A stretch of 64,000 nt of DNA from Mesocentrotus franciscanus (Eukaryota > Echinodermata > Echinoidea > Camarodonta > Strongylocentrotidae). The stretch covers positions 6,863,789 to 6,927,788 of the forward strand of contig CP137674.1 in NCBI GenBank assembly GCA_037976565.1, in the 5' to 3' direction. The notes beneath the pieces are model-generated. The model was given only the letters and a program-made list of their open reading frames with translations. It did no database searches and was not told the origin of the DNA. How positions within the stretch are numbered: the stretch's first letter is position 1; each line of letters starts with the position of its first letter. The position numbers and the translations under genes are program-made. This document shows positions 1 to 9,935 of the stretch, piece after piece.

Positions 1-1
1 C

Positions 2-1153
2 CGCCTACGTGGCCAGGCAGACATCTGCAAGTTCCTCATCAAGTGCCCCGGCTGTGACACCGACGTTAACTACACCGATGCCATCATGCGGGACGTCCTC
101 ACTCGGGGCATCAGCGACCCCGAAATCCAGCTTGACCTCTTTGGCAACAAGAATCAGGACATGATGCTGGAGGAGGTCTTCCAGTTCGTCGAAGCCAAAG
201 AAGCCGGCAAACGATCCGCCTCCTCGCTCCTGGACTCCCACTCCTCAGTGGACGCAGCTAGCAGCACCTACAGGAAAGCCAAGCAGGCAACTGTTAAGGA
301 GAAACAGGACCTTTGTGGTTACTGTGGCAGGAGAGGACATGGGAAGAGTGCCCCAGCCCGCATCCGTCAAACTCAATGTCCAGCATATGGCCACAGGTGC
401 ACGCATTGTGATAGGCCAAATCACATGGAGAGCATATGCTGCAGTAAGGACAAACCTAAACGTTCGTCACCCGGCGCCCCAAGTGATAATGAGGGTGCTA
501 TCTTTGATGCCCTTTGCTCCTGCCACACTAAAGAGCGGCCTCATCGTGGATCAGCCATCCCCCTGGACCACCATGTGTATGACGACCTCTCCAATACGTG
601 GCTCAAGAAACGGTCAACGCCCCAGCCGTTCATAGACATGACTGTCAGGATCGTGCCCGATGACTACAATGCCTTTGGTTTCGACCTATCTACCCCTACA
701 GTGTCTTGCTCTGTTTCTGCTATGGCGGACACAGGGTGCCAGAGCTGCCTTGCTGGTATAAAGGTCATCCACCGCCTTGGGTTACGCCAATCGGATCTCC
801 TACCGGTCGACATGAAGATGCGCACCGCTACAAAAGGCGGCATCCAGATCCTTGGGGCCGCCATCATCCGTTTCTCTGGCAGAGGCGAGCGAGGACAGGT
901 TATTGAAACTCGGCAAATGACCTACGTCACAGACAGCTCTGATAGACTCTTCCTGAGCAAGGAGGCATGCATCGCCCTAGAGATCATTCCTGATACCTTC
1001 CCTACGTTGGGTGCGACTCAGCCGGCACACCAGGTGGGGACGCAAGCAGCCCTCCAAGACAGCTCTGGAGGAACTTGTAACTGCCCCAGGCGTCAACGGC
1101 CCCCCAACCTCCTACAAAGCTGCCATTTCCTGCCACTGATGACAACCGTATGA
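2..1153 (+). CDS. Retrotransposon gag C-terminus, nucleocapsid zinc knuckles and aspartic protease (5' partial)
   Basis: The frame is already open at the window edge, so the Met at 86 is probably internal. The first ~90 residues are helical gag-like sequence. Between about 300 and 440 there are two Cys-His knuckles: a first one beginning CGYCGRRGH, with widely spaced ligands, and a clean CX2CX4HX4C (CTHCDRPNHMESIC). They would bind element RNA. Around 722-760 the frame reads MADTGCQSCLAG, a retropepsin active-site DTG, followed by an ILGAAIIRF strand near 850. It ends with TGA... or TAA-type termination overlapping the pol frame at 1150, suggesting that gag-protease and pol were in different frames or that a frame break lies here. 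Function is by family; the catalytic Asp is present. Confidence 0.75.
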   Translation, partial: RLRGQADICKFLIKCPGCDTDVNYTDAIMRDVLTRGISDPEIQLDLFGNKNQDMMLEEVFQFVEAKEAGKRSASSLLDSHSSVDAASSTYRKAKQATVKEKQDLCGYCGRRGHGKSAPARIRQTQCPAYGHRCTHCDRPNHMESICCSKDKPKRSSPGAPSDNEGAIFDALCSCHTKERPHRGSAIPLDHHVYDDLSNTWLKKRSTPQPFIDMTVRIVPDDYNAFGFDLSTPTVSCSVSAMADTGCQSCLAGIKVIHRLGLRQSDLLPVDMKMRTATKGGIQILGAAIIRFSGRGERGQVIETRQMTYVTDSSDRLFLSKEACIALEIIPDTFPTLGATQPAHQVGTQAALQDSSGGTCNCPRRQRPPNLLQSCHFLPLMTTV

Positions 1154-2740
1154 AGCTACAACAGCACCTCCTCCAATACTACCAATCGAGCACATTCAAC
1201 ACTTGTGAACATCAACCCTTGACCCTCATGGACAGCCCTCCCTTGAAACTGATGGTCGACCCCGATGCTGAGCCAGTTGCGCATCACACACCAATACCCG
1301 TTCCACTCCACTGGCGGGATGCTGTGAAAGCTGGATTAGATCATGACGTGCAGTTGGGCGTGTTGGAACCGGTCCCCATTGGCGAGCCTGTTACCTGGTG
1401 TCATCGGATGGTGGTTTGCGCAAAGAAAATTGGCACACCGAGACGAACTGTCGATTTCCAGGCACTCAACGTCCACGCTACACGCGAGACACACCACACT
1501 CCATCACCATTCCACCAGGCTCGGTCGGTCCCACACAAGAAGAAGAAAACCGTCTTTGATGCATGGAATGGTTACCATAGCGTGCCACTCTGCAGAGAGG
1601 ACCGTCACCTGACCACCTTCATTACCCCTGGGGCAGATACCGCTACAAGACGGCCCCTCAAGGTTACATTGCCTCCGGTGATGGATACACCAGACGTTAT
1701 GATGAGATCGTGTCGGACATTCACAACAAAACCAAATGTGTGGATGACACCCTGCTATGGGCGGACACATTGGCGGATAGCTACTTCCAAGCAGTCGAGT
1801 GGCTGGATGTCTGCGGTCGGAATGGCATTACCCTCAACCCTGACAAGTTCGTGCTGGGCGCAGATGTTGTTGAGTTTGCTGGATTTGAGATCACCCCCGA
1901 CAGTGTCCGTCCATGCAAGAAATACTTACAGGCCATCCTGGACTTCCCGACACCAAAGAACATCACCGACGTGCGCTCTTGGTTTGGGCTTGTCAATCAA
2001 GTGTCCTATGCCTTCAGCATGACTGCGAAGATGCTGCCGTTCCGCCAGCTCCTGAAGCCTGCCGCAGCCTTCACGTGGGACGAGGCCCTCCAGAGTGCCT
2101 TTGATGAATCCAAAGCCATCATCGCCAGTGAAATCGAGGAGGGTGTGAGGATCTTTGACCAGAGCAAGCCCACTTGCCTGGCTACAGATTGGTCGAAGCA
2201 TGGCATTGGCTTCTGGCTTCTCCAAAAACACTGCACCTGCAATTCCTCAGAACCATTTTGTTGTCCCACTGGATGGAAAATCACGCTTGTCGGCAGCAGT
2301 TTCACACAGCCGCTGAATCACACTATGCTCCGATCGAAGGCGAGGCCCTTGCGGTGGCTGATGCCCTAGACAAGGCCAGATACTTCGTACTTGGATGTGA
2401 GGACCTCATCCTTGCTGTCGACCACAAGCCCCTTTTGAAGATCCTCACTGACCGCTCCCTAGCAGACATCCCCAACCCTCGTCTAAGGAACTTGAAAGAG
2501 AAGACCCTGCGATACAGGTTCGGATCGTCCATGTCCCAGGTGTCCGACACCGTGCAACAGACTGCCTCTCACGTCACCCGACTGGTGCCCCTTTGAAGCT
2601 ACACCTGCCAGACGATGTCGCGACCATTGGTCCTCCCCCTGTCAACTTGACAGAACCCCTGACACTCGTGGCTGGCTCTCGCACTGACACAGATGCTGAC
2701 GCCATCGAAACAGGTATCCTCTCATCTTCCGTGTCCTCCC
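1150..2740 (+). pseudogene. Retrotransposon reverse transcriptase and RNase H, frame-broken
   Basis: RT similarity begins near 1250. The stretch 1380-1560 carries the fingers/palm segment with PVTWCHRMVV and TVDFQALN. FDAWNGYHSV near 1555-1585 holds the first catalytic Asp. The frame breaks near 1628. The next frame carries KCVDDTLLW (near 1736-1760), the second catalytic pair with Cys where Tyr or Phe is usual, then GITLNPDKFVLG and GFEITPDSVRPCKKYL, typical of the Gypsy thumb. RNase H starts at CLATDWSKHGIGFW (near 2180-2215). It breaks frame near 2312 and continues with APIEGEALAVADALDKARYF and AVDHKPLLKIL. A further break near 2521 precedes the linker to integrase. All main catalytic acids are visible, but four reading-frame segments make it non-functional as sequenced. 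Confidence 0.85.
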
Positions 2741-4159
2741 TGGACTGCCACAGCCAGCGACGAGGACATGCATTCCCTCATTGGCTTAGTTGAGTCCGGC
2801 CTACCAGCCTTCCGCCATGAACTCCCGGGTCCCCTCCGTGACTACTTCCAGTTTCGTGACGATCTTTATACAGTTGACGGCGTTGTGCTTTACAAGGACC
2901 GCGTCGTTATCCCCCCTTCTCTCAGGGAGGAAGTTCTGACACACCTCCATGCTGCCCACCAAGGGGTCACCTCCATGACCGCCAGAGCAGAGGCATCTGT
3001 CTTCTGGCCCGGCATCACCCCTGCCATCTCCACCCTCCGTGCTAGATGCGACCATTGTAATCGGATTGCGCCGTCCAACCCTAGTTCGCCGCCAACTCCG
3101 CTGACTTCCCCGGTCTACCCATTCCAATGTATTTGTGCAGACTTCTTCCATTACAAAGGCTGCAATTACTTGGTTGTCGTCGACCGATACTCCAACTGGC
3201 CGATAGTTGAGAGGTCCACCCATGGCGCAGATGGCCTCACCGCTTGCCTGCGACGCATCTTTGTCACATTCGGCATCCCTGACGAGCTGGCCTCAGACGG
3301 TGGCCCCGAATTTACAGCAGCAGCCACACGTCGATTCCTCCAAGACTGGGGTATCCATCATCGCCTCTCCTCCGTGGCATACCCCCATAGCAACTGTCGC
3401 GCTGAAGTGGGTGTAAAGACCATCAAGCGCCTTCTCCTGGACAACACCAGCCCTACCGGTGCCCTTGACACTGACGCATTCCAACGTGCGATGCTTCAGT
3501 ATAGGAATACACCTGATAGGGACACCAAACTCTCCCCCGCCATGTGCGTATTCGGTCATCCTATTCAGGACTTCATCCCAGTGGCGCCCGGCAAATATGA
3601 GCCTCACCGCACTTGGCGTGCGACCTTCGCGGCTCGGGAAGATGCACTGTGCAATCGCCACATGAGAAGTGCTGAACGCTGGTTGGAGCACACCAAGCGA
3701 CTTCCGCCCCTTACGGTTGGTGACCATGTCCGCATACAGAACCAGATGGGATCCCATCCCCTTAAATGGGACAAGACTGGGGCCCTGCCGCGTCCTACTG
3801 ATCAGCCTGGGGATCCCGCTTTCGGCCCTGCGACAGCCCTACCCCTGGTGCCACCATTGACGTGCCCTGACACCCCTGCCACCAGCCGGCCAGGACCTGT
3901 CATGCCCCCTGCCCGGGCAGCCCCAACGACCCCTGCCACTTCTTCCGGAACGGTCCATCGCACGCCCCGTCGTTCTCTTCGCGCATCTGTGGTTGTTCCT
4001 GTCCCTTCGTCTGTCGACACGCAGTTGCAGCCGCTCACACCCGTCGGTGTCGCCCCTCAGTTGTCGCCTTCCCAGCCCCCCAGACAGGCCAGTGCTCCTC
4101 CTAGGCGATCTACCCGTCGCCCGGCCAAACCCGCCTGGCACTCAGACTATGACATGTGA
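2693..4159 (+). CDS. Retrotransposon integrase with proline-rich tail
   Basis: This is a single open frame; homology starts near 2745 after a frame break, so the Met at 2693 is not a real start. The N-terminal HHCC zinc-binding domain has HLHAAH near 2942 and CDHC near 3049. The catalytic core shows D in ICADFF (near 3138), D in SDGGPEF (near 3297) and E in RAEVGVKT (near 3403), the last two separated by 35 residues as in DDE integrases. The core would insert element cDNA into host DNA. The C-terminal ~130 residues are rich in Pro, Thr and Arg and end in [12 protein letters not shown], a tail typical of this group. Stop is TGA at 4157-4159. The core looks intact, but upstream breaks mean no polyprotein can be made. 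Confidence 0.88.
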   Translation: MLTPSKQVSSHLPCPPWTATASDEDMHSLIGLVESGLPAFRHELPGPLRDYFQFRDDLYTVDGVVLYKDRVVIPPSLREEVLTHLHAAHQGVTSMTARAEASVFWPGITPAISTLRARCDHCNRIAPSNPSSPPTPLTSPVYPFQCICADFFHYKGCNYLVVVDRYSNWPIVERSTHGADGLTACLRRIFVTFGIPDELASDGGPEFTAAATRRFLQDWGIHHRLSSVAYPHSNCRAEVGVKTIKRLLLDNTSPTGALDTDAFQRAMLQYRNTPDRDTKLSPAMCVFGHPIQDFIPVAPGKYEPHRTWRATFAAREDALCNRHMRSAERWLEHTKRLPPLTVGDHVRIQNQMGSHPLKWDKTGALPRPTDQPGDPAFGPATALPLVPPLTCPDTPATSRPGPVMPPARAAPTTPATSSGTVHRTPRRSLRASVVVPVPSSVDTQLQPLTPVGVAPQLSPSQPPRQASAPPRRSTRRPAKPAWHSDYDM

Positions 4160-4390
4160 CATTGACACTCGAACACTTTGCCTTATATCTTAGATTTTTA
4201 AAATGATATTTGGCTATAGCATTGATCGTTTTGGTAGTTACTGATGACCTTCCGTCATGTATTAGGTTTTTTTTTAGCCTGGTTCGCGTTCAAGTTTATT
4301 GTTCTTACATTTTTCTACTTGTCGTTGATCATTGGGTCATATTTTAAGTCTTTGTTGCACTGTTAGACTTTCACTTCTTTTTGCACCAAA

Positions 4391-4415
4391 GACTTGGGGG
4401 GAGATAGAGGATCAT
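4391..4415 (+). other. Candidate polypurine tract and 3' LTR start
   Basis: A GGGGGGAGATAGAGG purine run lies about 235 bases after the integrase stop and is followed by ATCATGTTAT. A TG dinucleotide at 4415 could be the first base pair of a 3' LTR. I could not find a matching LTR end, because the 5' LTR is outside the window; the boundary is an inference. Confidence 0.45.
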
Positions 4416-4914
4416 GTTATATTTGATCTTAATTAAGGGTATCTTCTTTTATCTTATTTGTTTATAGACCGTGATCATTGTTGAAGTCTACTGATCGACC
4501 GACACAAATAGCCAGATCTTATTTAAAAATACTCCACAAAATAATAAACAGCCACATACTAGTAGCTTTCTGTGGAATAAATTACATTGTACAACGATCT
4601 ACGCTATACCACTACACGTGACGATACACAGTCCAGATTCCCACTCCCTACAGTTACACAAGTCCACTAATCGCGCGCTCCTCGAAAATACACACACGTT
4701 GAGAAAAATCACACTTGTGCGCGAGGGGTCAAAAGTTCGCATGAATAATATTCTGACGTAATACTCATGTAAGTAAGATCGTTGTGTGTGTGTTGAAACT
4801 TGGGAGGTGAGCTGTAAAAGGGTCGAAGGGTCACTTACATGTTTATATAACTATGCGAAAGGACGGACAAATTCAGGGTCTGTCTTATACTCATTCTCAT
4901 GTTTATTCTAAATC
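4416..4914 (+). other. Possible 3' LTR body, unassigned
   Basis: There is no coding potential. It contains AT-rich stretches and a TATATAA-like string near 4844, compatible with LTR sequence, but there is no second copy in the window to define it. If the LTR ends here, its end should carry CA and be followed by a short target duplication; I cannot see the partner. Confidence 0.3.
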
Positions 4915-5064
4915 GCTGTGTCCGGGTTTCAAAGTTGCAGCTTCCTATTTATAAGAAAGTAATACTAATAGGGCTCGATATATCCCCCTTTCTTCTACTT
5001 CTGTTGGTAAGACAGGAACGGTATACACGGCATTATTTAGGCAAATTAGAAGTAACTTTTTTAT
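4915..5064 (+). repeat. Dispersed repeat, copy 1 (left edge of the array block)
   Basis: The segment starting TGTGTCCGGGTTTCAAAG and running through GGTATACACGGCATTATT is repeated, diverged, at about 12056-12185. In both places it precedes the same ~0.4 kb repeat family and a hAT-type MITE, so it appears to be part of one larger repeated unit rather than an independent element. Confidence 0.65.
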
Positions 5065-5322
5065 TTTTTATAACGGAACATGAATTTGAATCGTCTGTTT
5101 GTCTAGTCTAAGAATATTTTCCAATAGCTATCGACAATTTTTGTTATTGTTATATTGTTCTATTTTTGCAACTATTAGACATACTATTTTGGGGGGGATG
5201 AGAATGGGCTATAGGAAAAGTGAATCATAAATGTTTTATTTCTTGTACAAATTATAATTTGGACTCTCGGTAGAACAGTTGCGCTGTAATGGCACTGGAC
5301 CTGGACAGACCTTACCATCCGT

Positions 5323-5588
5323 CAGTGGCGGATCCAGGGGCCCAGGGGCCCGGGCCCTCCCTAGAAAAAAAAACAGGCAAAAACACCCTTTTTTTGAAGA
5401 AAAAAAGAAGTTGGGCCCCCAAGAGGGGGGGGTGGTGGAAAAAAAATTATTTTCGGGTGCCAATTTTTTTTTTTTGCTCACTACCCCCCTCCCTGAGCGA
5501 AAAATCGACCGGCACGATTTTCAAATTTTCGCACGAAGTGGGCCCCTTTTTAGGCCCCCTCCCTTGCCGCCGGCTGGATCCGCCCCTG
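5323..5588. mobile_element. hAT-type MITE, 266 bp, with 8-bp target duplication
   Basis: Terminal inverted repeats are CAGTGGCGGATCCAG on the left and the complement of CTGGATCCGCCCCTG on the right. The insertion is flanked on both sides by CCATCCGT (5315-5322 and 5589-5596). An 8-bp duplication and CAG termini are hallmarks of the hAT superfamily. It interrupts the CCATCCGT motif of an array unit, confirming insertion. It has no coding capacity. Related copies or pieces lie at 8605-8648, 12225-12540 and 33161-33347. Confidence 0.88.
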
Positions 5589-6460
5589 CCATCCGTATAT
5601 AGGCCTACCATTTACCCACATTTTCATTTATTTATATGTTGTTGATTGCTTTTGAAAGAACCATATTATATTGAAATCATCATCATGAAGGACTTCGTTT
5701 TATTCGAGTGTCTAGTCTGAGAATACTGCCTAAAAGCCATCGGAAATGTATTGGTTATCACTTTATTATAATATTTATTTTATTATAATAGTCACTTTTG
5801 CAAAAGTTAGACATATGCAATCATATATTCTAACTTTTGTTGGGGGTAGGATATGAAAAGTGAATGTATCATTTCTTGTAACGTTAGCTGTAAAATGAAA
5901 AAATGTTCAAATTCAGTATTTCTGTTTACCTAATTTGTACCTTCCCTTATTTGCCTTATATCATCATATTTCGGTAGAACAGTTGCGCTGTAATGGCACA
6001 ACCAGGAGATGATATCTCCTGGCACAACTAAACACACCTATTCATCTGTACCTTTTACCCACGTTTTTATTTATGTCATTATACTTTAATTTATATGTTG
6101 TTGTTTTTTTTTATATCGGAACATTATATTCAAATCATCATCATGAAGGATTTCGTTTTATTTGTGTGTCTAGGCTAAGAATACTGTCAAATAAATTTCT
6201 GAAAAACAAGTTCGTTATTATATACGGTCACTTACAAACAATATTAGACATATAACTTTTTAAAACTTTTTTTTCGGGACGGGGGTGGGGTGGGATTATG
6301 AAAAGTGAGGGTATCATTTCTTGTAATGTTAGCTGTGAAATGAAAATTGTTCAGTATTTTTGTTTGCCCAATTCGTACCTTTATTTTCCATATCATCATC
6401 AAATCATTAGGACCCCTCGGAAGAACAGTTGCGCTGTAATGGCTCAACTGAACAGACCTA

Positions 6461-8405
6461 CACTCTAAAAAATGAAGTGCTAAATCACGGGTGCTGGGTA
6501 CAAATTTGCACCACACGTGCCAAGTGTAGCCCTTGGCGTGCATGCAGCGTTTGGGAAGCGATGACGAGCAGAAAAATGAGTGCTGGAAACACGTGCTATT
6601 CGAGAAATTGCACCCTAAGTGTGACCCTGCCTGTTTTAGCACTTGAATAAACACCGGTAGTGCTGGCGCTCCATGCACAGGCGCACCAGCGTTCCAGGTG
6701 CTAAGGCAGTGCTTCACACAAAAGAAATTCAAAGTAATTTAAAATTCAAATGAGATAGGTCGCCACTCGGCTATAAAAGAGCGGGGATCTGGGAAGGTAT
6801 TCTTTTCATTGCCTAATAATTCTGCTTGAATGTGCATATGATGATACCATTTCCAACATTCTACATGGCAGCAAGACTACCACTGCATGTAATTGACATA
6901 GAAATGTGCAATCTCAATGTAACAGTAAAAACTTCAGACTAACATAATAATATGTATTTTGTTTGTCTTGGTTGTATGAGGGCTTTACTAAATTAGGAGT
7001 GCAGACATAATGTAAACAGCATTATTATTTACCGGGCCTGGAAAATTATTTGTTACTTTTCAGGCTTTATTGAACCTTCTGATATATAACACATGTCACA
7101 ATGTATAAAATGCATGTGAGTTAGAGTGCAGTAAGGTAAACCTAATGTGAGAATGCTCTGTATTTATAAATTAAACCAGACACAGACTGCTGGAATCCTG
7201 CAGTGTTGTTGTATTAGCTTATCATGTTTGATCTGTTTATCCATTATGATGACTTTCCAGTGATGAGCAGCTGAGTTGAGCTCAGTAATGTTTTATCAGT
7301 ATGCATGAAACAGCTTTGTGTTTTTACCCTTTGATACAAATACATGTATTACTTTTGAAGGGATGTTGTGATTTTACAATGGTTTTTGTCAATAAAGAAG
7401 TGAGTCTTTTTAACTCATATATGTGACTACCCATTCGTTACCATGAGTGTGACATGTGGCGTCTTGAGGGGTATGTTTTAGGTGCTTAAAGTAGGCTGAA
7501 AATAATAATAATAACAGAAGGGTGAGTTTTCAGCACTACAGGTGTGATTTTGTGCATCCTGTTTGTGTGTTTTCTTTAGCACTATATTGGGTGCAAAAGT
7601 GTTAGCACTAGTAGTGCCGTTTTGGGGGCTCTAAAAGGGGTTATTTAAAGGTACTATGTCCCATTTGCAGGCCAAAAAAATGAAAAGGTTAAATTCCAAC
7701 GGCATTTGAAAGACAATACTAATTTAGAACTTCCCTAAAAAAAAGGGGGCTTGAAAATGTCTTTAAGTGGGAAAATAACGACTATTAGTTGTCGAATCGA
7801 CTTAGGAGCTATAGAGCCAGTAAGTAATAGTCTGATTTTTCAGACCATTGTACCGAATGGTCGTACGTTTTATGCTGCGCAAAGATTCAATCAGTTTAAT
7901 TTTGGCCATTACAAGAAGTGGGTTATTGATGTAGACAAATGCTCATGTACCCTTTACAGCTCATTTTATGTATGTTATTACCAAAGATGAAAAAGCCAGT
8001 CAGTCACTCAATAGTGTCTGACAGTGAAGTCTAGCAAGTAAACGGGTTTCCTTGCATAATTTGAATATTAGGACACTGCTAACGTTTAAATTTCACAGAT
8101 AGGACATACATGACATATTCATAATTCCTGCAAAGTTCTACAGAATTTGATGTTGGCTGCAAAAGGGACATAGTATCTTTAATGCACTAGAAGTGTGGTT
8201 TTTGCGAGCTGCATGCGTCTAATAGCACCAGAAGTGTAAAAAGGCTTACACTTAAAGTGTTTAAAGTAGCACTTGGACTGGTGTTGAATTATAGCACGTG
8301 TACAAGTGCTACTTTAGCACAATTTAGGCAGTCCCTATGCGTGCCCTTACAGGTGCTGCCTCCAAATCTTGAGGTGCTAAAATTAGCACTTGATTTTTTA
8401 GAGTG
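6461..8405. mobile_element. TA-flanked inverted-repeat element, 1945 bp, non-coding
   Basis: Left end CACTCTAAAAAATGAAGTGC and right end GCACTTGATTTTTTAGAGTG are inverted repeats. They sit between TA dinucleotides (6459-6460 and 8406-8407), and removing the insert plus one TA rejoins the array consensus around CCTA / CTCATCCG. This fits a Tc1/mariner-like target duplication. The arms contain repeated GTGCTAAA/TTAGCAC words. There is no transposase; the central part (6720-7640) has no recognisable gene. It carries a second insertion at 7649-8178. Confidence 0.82.
7649..8178. mobile_element. TTAA-flanked MITE copy 1, 530 bp (piggyBac-like target)
   Basis: The ends are AGGTACTATGTCCC and the complement of GGGACATAGTATCT, flanked by TTAA at 7645-7648 and 8179-8182. 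TTAA duplication is characteristic of piggyBac-type transposition. A small open frame near 7751-7990 is present but is shortened by an indel in the second copy at 49056-49584, so it is unlikely to be a protein gene. The two copies differ by only a few bases, implying recent activity. Confidence 0.88.
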
Positions 8406-8604
8406 TACTCATCCGTACCAGTTACCAACGTTTTTATTTATGTTATTATATTTATTTATATGTTGTTGATTGTTTTTATAACGGAACTTAATATGTTCAA
8501 ATCATCATCATAAAGGACAGCGTTTCATTTTTATGCCTAGTCTAAGAATACTGTCCAATAGCGTTCGTAAAAACAAGTTTGTTATAATAGTTACTTACAG
8601 GTTA

Positions 8605-8648
8605 CCATCTTTTGGGGGGCTAGGGGTGCCACCCTGGATCCGCCACTA
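8605..8648. repeat. Remnant of hAT-type MITE terminus
   Basis: The string CTGGATCCGCCACTAG at about 8633-8648 matches the terminal repeat of the MITE at 5323-5588, but no partner end is seen. It sits at the G-rich junction between array units. Confidence 0.5.
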
Positions 8649-8670
8649 GGGGAGGGGTGGGGTGGGATAT

Positions 8671-8705
8671 TGAATTGAATTGAATTGAATTGAATTGAAT
8701 CGAAT
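8671..8705 (+). repeat. (TGAAT)n microsatellite
   Basis: Six perfect TGAAT units followed by a diverged one lie inside an array unit, where other units have GATATGAAAAGTGAAT; the microsatellite probably grew from that motif. Confidence 0.9.
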
Positions 8706-9773
8706 GTATCATTTCTTCTAATGATAGCTGTAAAATGAAAATTGTTCAAATTTAGTATGTTTTTGTTTGCCCAAATTTTGCATTTAATTGCCATAACAGG
8801 CCTTTATCATATCATACAAATTATGATTTGGATCCTCAGAAGAACAGATGCGCTTGCACAATGGCACAACTGAACAGACCTATCCATCCGTATCATTTAA
8901 CCACATTTTCATATATGTTATTACATAATTTATTTATATGTTGTTGACTGTTTTTATAACCGAACATAATATATTCAAATCATTATCATAAAGGACTTCG
9001 ATTTTTTGTTATAATGGTCACTTTTTGCAAAAACAAGACACATAGTTCTTCGGGGGGGAGGGGGATAAGGTGGAATATGAAAAGTGAATCTATCGATTTT
9101 TGTAATGCTATATAGCTGTAAAATGAAATTGTTCGAATTCAATACGCCCAAATGTTTTTTGTGTGGCCATATCATAATTTATATTATATCATAATTATCA
9201 TTTAGACCCCTAGGTAGAACAGTTGCGCTGTAATGGCACAACTGAACATACCTATATCCATCCGTACCATTTAACCACGTTTCCATTTATGTTATAACAT
9301 TGATTGATTGTTTGTATAACGGAACCAAATGATTATCATCATCATAAAGGACACTGTTTTATTTGTGTGTTTAGTCTTGTAGCATACTGTCCAAGAACAT
9401 TCGGGGAAAAAAACTTTGTTAAAATGGTCACTTAAAAAAAATATATATAAATTTGACTTCTTTTTTTCGGGGGTGGGGGATATGAAAAGTAAACATATCA
9501 TTTCTTGTAATGATAGTTGTAAAATGAAAATTGTTCAAATTCAGTATTTTTGTTTGCCAATTTTACCTTTATTTGCCATATCATCATATTATATCATCAT
9601 CATATCATTTGGACCCCTCGGTAGAACAGTTTTGATGTAGTGGCACAACTGAACGGGCCTATCCATCCGTCCTATTTACCCAAGTTTTCATTAATATGCT
9701 TTATCGTTGATTTTTTTTTTTTAATAATGGAACATAAATTCAAATCATCGACATATCCAGGACACTGTTTTAT

Positions 9774-9935
9774 TGGGATCCGCTCGCTATAGGTAAGGAC
9801 CGCTATTCATGAGGACCGCTATGTATAATTTGAGAAAAAGGTAAATATTCATAAGGACTGCTATTCATAATATGCGAAGAGGGTCGCTATTCATAAAACA
9901 AAATTGGGGTCGTCAGTCATAGGGGTCGCTATCAT
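9774..9935 (+). repeat. Short degenerate repeat of GGACCGCTATTCATAA type
   Basis: At least five imperfect copies of a GGACCGCTATTCATAA/GGTCGCTATTCATAA word occur at ~15-40 base spacing immediately after the last array unit. It recalls the TTCATAA-containing minisatellite at 12770-13360 in style, but the non-shared half differs. Confidence 0.6.

Larger units (their letters stand above)
1..4414 (+). mobile_element. Ty3/Gypsy-like LTR retrotransposon, 5' truncated by the window, degenerate
   Basis: Domains run in the order gag zinc knuckles, aspartic protease, reverse transcriptase, RNase H, integrase; RT-RNase H before integrase is the Gypsy order. The 5' LTR and most of gag lie outside the window. 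A purine-rich run at 4394-4410 looks like the polypurine tract, so the internal region probably ends near 4414. The reading frame breaks near 1628, 2312, 2521 and 2740, so this copy cannot make an intact polyprotein. The DNA is much richer in GC than the flanking sequence, as expected for a recently coding element in AT-rich surroundings. The domain layout resembles the K02A2.6-like Gypsy group common in marine invertebrates; that family name is from memory and tentative. Confidence 0.9.
5066..9770 (+). repeat. Array of ~375-450 bp repeat units, interrupted by insertions
   Basis: A signature GGTAGAACAGTTGCGCTGTA recurs, with drift, at about 5269, 5972, 6418, 8836, 9212 and 9619. Each is followed by a conserved ATCCATCCGTACCATTTACC region, an ATATGTTGTTGATTG region, TATAACGGAACATAAT, and GTCTAGTCTAAGAATACTGTCC, then a G-run and GATATGAAAAGTGAA. 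Uninterrupted spacing is 447, 375 and 408 bases; larger spacings are explained by the insertions at 5323-5588 and 6461-8405. No open frame persists across units, so this looks like a non-coding satellite-like array or the internal repeats of a non-autonomous element. Confidence 0.85.

Noticed and set aside
7751..7990. 79-codon open frame conserved at two loci
   Set aside because: Conservation comes from the MITE itself; the second copy is shifted by an indel and ends early, so there is no sign of selection for protein.
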